64,000 bases of DNA from Candidatus Kouleothrix ribensis (lineage in GTDB: Bacteria > Chloroflexota > Chloroflexia > Chloroflexales > Roseiflexaceae). The stretch is taken from positions 496,001-560,000 of the forward strand of contig JADKGW010000001.1 of NCBI GenBank assembly GCA_016722075.1. Reading direction: 5' to 3'. The notes under the pieces were generated by a model. The model was not told the origin of the DNA, searched no databases, and worked only from the letters and a program-made list of their open reading frames with translations. This document shows positions 61,031 through 64,000 of the stretch, one piece after another (the first letter of the stretch is position 1; each line of letters opens with the position of its first letter). Made by a program: the position numbers and the translations under genes.

Positions 61031-62197
61031 TCAGCGCTGTACGCACGCCTTGCGCAGCATCGCGCAAACGTATGCTTGATCGTCCTCTTCCATCTGCGGG
61101 TAGAGTGGCAGGATGATCGTCCGATCCTGGGCATGCTCGGACTCAGGCAGGCGGCAGTGCTGCCCTATCGCACGATACGGCGCCTCGCGGTGCGCGCACA
61201 TAATCCCGCGCCGGCTGGCCACACCTGCGTCGAGCAGGTGCTGCATCACTGCGCGCTGATCGCACCACTCGGGAATCCGCACGCTGTAGCTCTGCCAGTT
61301 TGTGCGCGCCCAGATCGGCTCGGTCGGCGTCTGTAAGCCCGCTACATCGGCCAGTAACCGGCCATAGCCTGCGGCTAGGCGCCGCCGCGCCGCAACAATC
61401 TGGGGCAGGCGTTTGAGCTGTTCGCGCCCGACTGCCGCCTGGATGTCGGTCATGCGGTAGTTGAAGCCGACGATCGCATGCTCTTCGAAGATTACCTCGC
61501 GCGCCGAGTGGCGCACGCGATCATTCACGCTCATGCCATGCTGCCGCAACAGCCGGAACTGCGCATCGTACTGCGGGTTATTTGTCGTGAGCATGCCGCC
61601 GTCGCCGGTGCTGATGACTTTGCGCGGGTGAAACGAGAAGCAGGCGATGTCGCCGTGCGGCTTACCGATGCGCTCCCAGGTGTCGTTTACCAGGATCTCG
61701 CTGCCGCTGGCACAGGCGGCGTCTTCGATCACCGGCAGCCCATGGCGCCGGGCCACTGCGAGGATGGCCGGCATGTCGCAGGGCATGCCGATCTGGTGGA
61801 CGCAGAGGATCGCGCGCGTGCGCGCCGTGATCGCCGGCTCGATCAGCGCAGGATCCATGTTCTGCGTCAGCGGGTCGATGTCTACAAACACCGGCTCGGC
61901 CTGGCAGTAGCGAATGCTGTTGGCGGTGGCGATGTATGAATGGCTCACGGTGATTACTTCGTCGCCAGGCTGTACGCCAACCGCGATCAGCGCCAGGTGC
62001 AGCGCCGTGGTGCAGTTCGACACGGCACAGGCATGCCTGGCCCCGACATACAGCCCGAATTCACGCTCGAATGCGGCCACCTCCGGCCCCTGCGTGATCC
62101 AGCCGGCCATAATTGGCCGCTTCGCAGCCTCGGCTTCGAGCTCGCCCATTACTGTTTTTGCCAGCGGGATGTTGCGCGTCGCGCCTGCAGTGCTCAT
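61031..62197 (-). CDS. DegT/DnrJ/EryC1-family sugar aminotransferase
   Basis: The product is 388 aa from the ATG at 62195-62197 (GAGG upstream), which overlaps the stop of the epimerase gene by four bases. PLP features are 'SNCTTALHLALIAVGVQPGD', 'VIEDAACASGSEI' (Asp at the pyridine nitrogen) and the Schiff-base Lys in 'CFSFHPRKVISTGDGG'. It converts a keto sugar nucleotide to an amino sugar nucleotide with glutamate as amino donor. Position of amination cannot be read from the sequence. Confidence 0.93.
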   Translation of the reverse strand: MSTAGATRNIPLAKTVMGELEAEAAKRPIMAGWITQGPEVAAFEREFGLYVGARHACAVSNCTTALHLALIAVGVQPGDEVITVSHSYIATANSIRYCQAEPVFVDIDPLTQNMDPALIEPAITARTRAILCVHQIGMPCDMPAILAVARRHGLPVIEDAACASGSEILVNDTWERIGKPHGDIACFSFHPRKVISTGDGGMLTTNNPQYDAQFRLLRQHGMSVNDRVRHSAREVIFEEHAIVGFNYRMTDIQAAVGREQLKRLPQIVAARRRLAAGYGRLLADVAGLQTPTEPIWARTNWQSYSVRIPEWCDQRAVMQHLLDAGVASRRGIMCAHREAPYRAIGQHCRLPESEHAQDRTIILPLYPQMEEDDQAYVCAMLRKACVQR

Positions 62198-63177
62198 GCC
62201 AACACCTCGCTCTTCTGGCTGTGCCACCAGGCCACCAGCCGCCGCAGCCCTTCGTCAAGGTCGATCTGCGCTGTAAACCCGATCTGCTCGCGCGCCAGCG
62301 CGGTGCTGGCCAGCCGGCGCGGCACCGGGTTTACCTTGCGCTCAGGGCCATACTCCGGGTGCATATCGACGCCCATTACCCGCATCAGCGCGTAGGCCAG
62401 GTCGTTTAGGCTGGTCTCGACACCACTGGCAATGTTAAACACCTGGTCGGAGACGCCCGACTCGGCCGCCAGCAGGTTGGCGCGGGCAATATCTTCAACA
62501 AACACGAAGTCCATGGTCTGCTTGCCGTCGCCGAAGATCAGCGGCGGCTTGCCTTCGAGGATGCGATCCATCCAGCGGATGAGCACTTCGGTGTACGCAC
62601 CGTAGATGTCCATGCGCGGGCCATACACATTAAAGTAGCGCAGGGCCACATAGTTCAAGCCGTACATGTCGTTGAAGCTGCGCAGCAAGCCCTCGTTGAA
62701 AGCTTTCAGCGCGCCGTAGATTGTGCGGTTGTTGTATGGGTGGTGCCGCTCGGTGGTTGGGAACTCGTCGGCTAGCCCAAGCACCGAGGCCGACGACGAG
62801 GCGATTACGTTCTTCACACCGGCCTGCACGGCTGCCTCAAGCACGTTGAATGTGCCGTCGCCAAGCACCTCGAGCGCCAGCCGCGGATCTTCGGCGCATT
62901 GGGTGATCCGGATGGCCGCGAGGTGAAATACCTGATCGATGCCTTTGGTTACCTCGGCCAGCAGGCTACGGTCGCGAATGTCGCCCTCGACGATCGTAAT
63001 CGGGCCGCGCGCCAGTGCCGCCGCCAGGTTCTCGCGCCGGCCGCGTACGAAGTTGTCGAGCACGATGATCTCGCCCACGGCGCCGTGCTCCTGGCGATCG
63101 ATCAGCAGGTCGACGATATGTGAGCCAATCAGCCCGGCGCCGCCGGTGACGAGCACGCGCTTTGGTGTATTGCCCAT
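62194..63177 (-). CDS. NAD-dependent sugar-nucleotide epimerase/dehydratase
   Basis: The product has 327 aa of extended SDR type. The Rossmann motif is 'VLVTGGAGLIGSHIVDLL'. 'VFHLAAI' is followed by a Ser region 'NVIASSSASVLGL' and the catalytic Tyr-Lys in 'RTIYGALKAFNEG'. 'ALRYFNVYGPRMDIYGAYTE' is the usual C-terminal signature. It may epimerise UDP-glucose/GlcNAc-type sugars or supply a keto sugar for the neighbouring aminotransferases. Start and stop codons overlap or closely abut its neighbours. Confidence 0.92.
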   Translation of the reverse strand: MGNTPKRVLVTGGAGLIGSHIVDLLIDRQEHGAVGEIIVLDNFVRGRRENLAAALARGPITIVEGDIRDRSLLAEVTKGIDQVFHLAAIRITQCAEDPRLALEVLGDGTFNVLEAAVQAGVKNVIASSSASVLGLADEFPTTERHHPYNNRTIYGALKAFNEGLLRSFNDMYGLNYVALRYFNVYGPRMDIYGAYTEVLIRWMDRILEGKPPLIFGDGKQTMDFVFVEDIARANLLAAESGVSDQVFNIASGVETSLNDLAYALMRVMGVDMHPEYGPERKVNPVPRRLASTALAREQIGFTAQIDLDEGLRRLVAWWHSQKSEVLA

Positions 63178-63195
63178 ATCATTGCTTCCTTTCTG

Positions 63196-64000
63196 CTATT
63201 GCTGTCGCATCCAGTTGCGCACCGCTGCGGCGACGGTGTCTTGCTGCTGGGGCCGCAGCTCGGGGTACATCGGCAGCGATAGCACTTCGTTGGCGGCCCG
63301 CTCGGCGTGTGGGAAGTCGCCGGCTGTGTGCCCAAGCTCGGCGAACGCGCGCTGGAGATGAACCGGGATCGGGTAGTGAATGCCGGTGCTGACGCCATGG
63401 TCGTGCAAGAACGACTGCATCGCGTCGCGCTGCGCGTCGCGCACGGCGTAGATATGGTAGACGTGCCGGCGATCGGGCTGCGCAACCGGTAGCGCCACGC
63501 CACTGCCTGCCAGTAACGCCGCGTAGCGTGCGGCATGCTGGCGCCGCGCTGCAGTCCATTGCTCGATATAGCGCATTTTGACGCCCAGAACCGCGCCTTG
63601 GATTCCTTCGAGCCGGTAGTTGAAGCCTTTTAGATCATGGTAGTAGCGCCGCTCGGCGCCCCAGTCGCGTAGCATGCGGATTGTGCGGGCCAGCTCGGGG
63701 GTGCTGGTGGTTACCGCGCCGCCTTCGCCATACGCGCCCAGGTTCTTGCCGGGGTAGAAGCTGAAGCACCCCATGTCGCCAATGCTACCGACACGGCGGC
63801 CTTGGTACTCGGCACCGTGCGCCTGGCAGGCGTCTTCGATTACGGCCAGGCCGTGTTTGCGCGCAATCGTCATGATCGGGGCCATGTCGGCCGGCTGTCC
63901 ATACAGATGCACCGGGACGATCGCTTTGGTGCGCGGCGTGATCGCGGCCTCGATCCGCAACGGGTCGATCGTGAATGTGGTCGGGTCGATGTCGACGAAT
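63196..64000 (-). CDS. Second DegT/DnrJ/EryC1-family sugar aminotransferase (N-terminus beyond window)
   Basis: About 268 residues are in the window; the frame stays open to base 64000 ('FVDIDPTTFTIDPLRIEAAI'), so the start lies outside. Features are 'AIVPVHLYGQPADMAPIM', 'VIEDACQAHGAEYQGRRVGS', the PLP Lys in 'CFSFYPGKNLGAYGEGGAV' and 'GFNYRLEGIQGAVLGVKMRY'. This wording resembles the WlbC/FdtB group that makes 3-amino sugar nucleotides. That suits the WlbB-like acetyltransferase at the far end of the operon. Confidence 0.92.
   Translation of the reverse strand, partial: FVDIDPTTFTIDPLRIEAAITPRTKAIVPVHLYGQPADMAPIMTIARKHGLAVIEDACQAHGAEYQGRRVGSIGDMGCFSFYPGKNLGAYGEGGAVTTSTPELARTIRMLRDWGAERRYYHDLKGFNYRLEGIQGAVLGVKMRYIEQWTAARRQHAARYAALLAGSGVALPVAQPDRRHVYHIYAVRDAQRDAMQSFLHDHGVSTGIHYPIPVHLQRAFAELGHTAGDFPHAERAANEVLSLPMYPELRPQQQDTVAAAVRNWMRQQ

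Overview
The window is 64 kb of high-GC bacterial chromosome with long genes and few gaps. The GC-rich codon use, the many secreted subtilases, the GAF-rich signalling protein, the riboflavin ABC importer under an FMN riboswitch and the 7-8 bp 'word' repeats together suggest a filamentous member of Chloroflexota (Chloroflexales, Roseiflexus/Kouleothrix-like). This is an inference from gene types and style; no marker gene (rRNA, rpoB) is present. No rRNA, tRNA or CRISPR array was seen.

Layout. (1) 1-12.9 kb is mixed housekeeping and secretion: the tail of a YyaL/DUF255 protein, a secreted HExxH protein with a CARDB-like domain, a PMT-type glycosyltransferase carrying an in-frame 8-bp satellite, a trehalose-synthase-like GH13 enzyme, a GNAT, a polytopic membrane subtilase, an APH(6)-type kinase, a HAD nucleotidase and an acyltransferase-3. 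(2) 13-17 kb holds a riboflavin importer operon (ribX-ribY) with promoter, FMN aptamer and attenuator all visible. An ISAs1-family element with a 10-bp target duplication has landed just upstream of its -35 box. (3) 17-30 kb holds an EI24 membrane protein, a second subtilase, UvrA with unusual low-complexity inserts, an F420-type flavin/deazaflavin reductase, a receiver-GAF-PAS-adenylate cyclase protein, a GNAT, and a coupled pair made of a repeat-domain membrane protein and a DedA protein.

(4) 30-51 kb is the most interesting block: a two-sided locus for uptake and stepwise demethylation of a quaternary amine, most likely choline/glycine betaine or a relative. On the minus strand are a ProX-ProV-ProW type importer, with both permeases fused in one chain, and a choline-dehydrogenase-like GMC flavoenzyme. 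An IclR regulator sits divergently, with back-to-back promoters. On the plus strand follow formate-THF ligase, a non-pyrrolysine MttB-family methyltransferase, its corrinoid protein (broken by a one-base frameshift), a RamA-like Fe-S/ASKHA corrinoid activator, a DinB protein, an IS4-family insertion, a GcvT-family methyltransferase, a sarcosine-oxidase-like flavoenzyme, a homocysteine S-methyltransferase and a DUF1638 protein. No pterin-binding methyltransferase (MtgA/MtvA type) is present, so the methyl group may leave through homocysteine or through a protein encoded elsewhere.

(5) 51-56 kb holds a secreted LPATG-tailed protein, the MsrP-MsrQ methionine sulfoxide repair pair, a PAP2 phosphatase and L-2-hydroxyglutarate oxidase. 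(6) 56-64 kb is a minus-strand surface-glycan operon: two DegT aminotransferases, an NAD-dependent epimerase, two GT4 and one GT2 glycosyltransferases, a NodB deacetylase and a left-handed beta-helix acetyltransferase. Several start/stop codons overlap. It continues past the window end.

Two kinds of repeat run through the window. One is a family of short tandem 7-8 bp words, often arranged as inverted arms, which has entered intergenic DNA and, in frame, at least four coding regions. The other is a ~170-bp modular hairpin element present three times, whose central stem shows a compensatory base change between copies.
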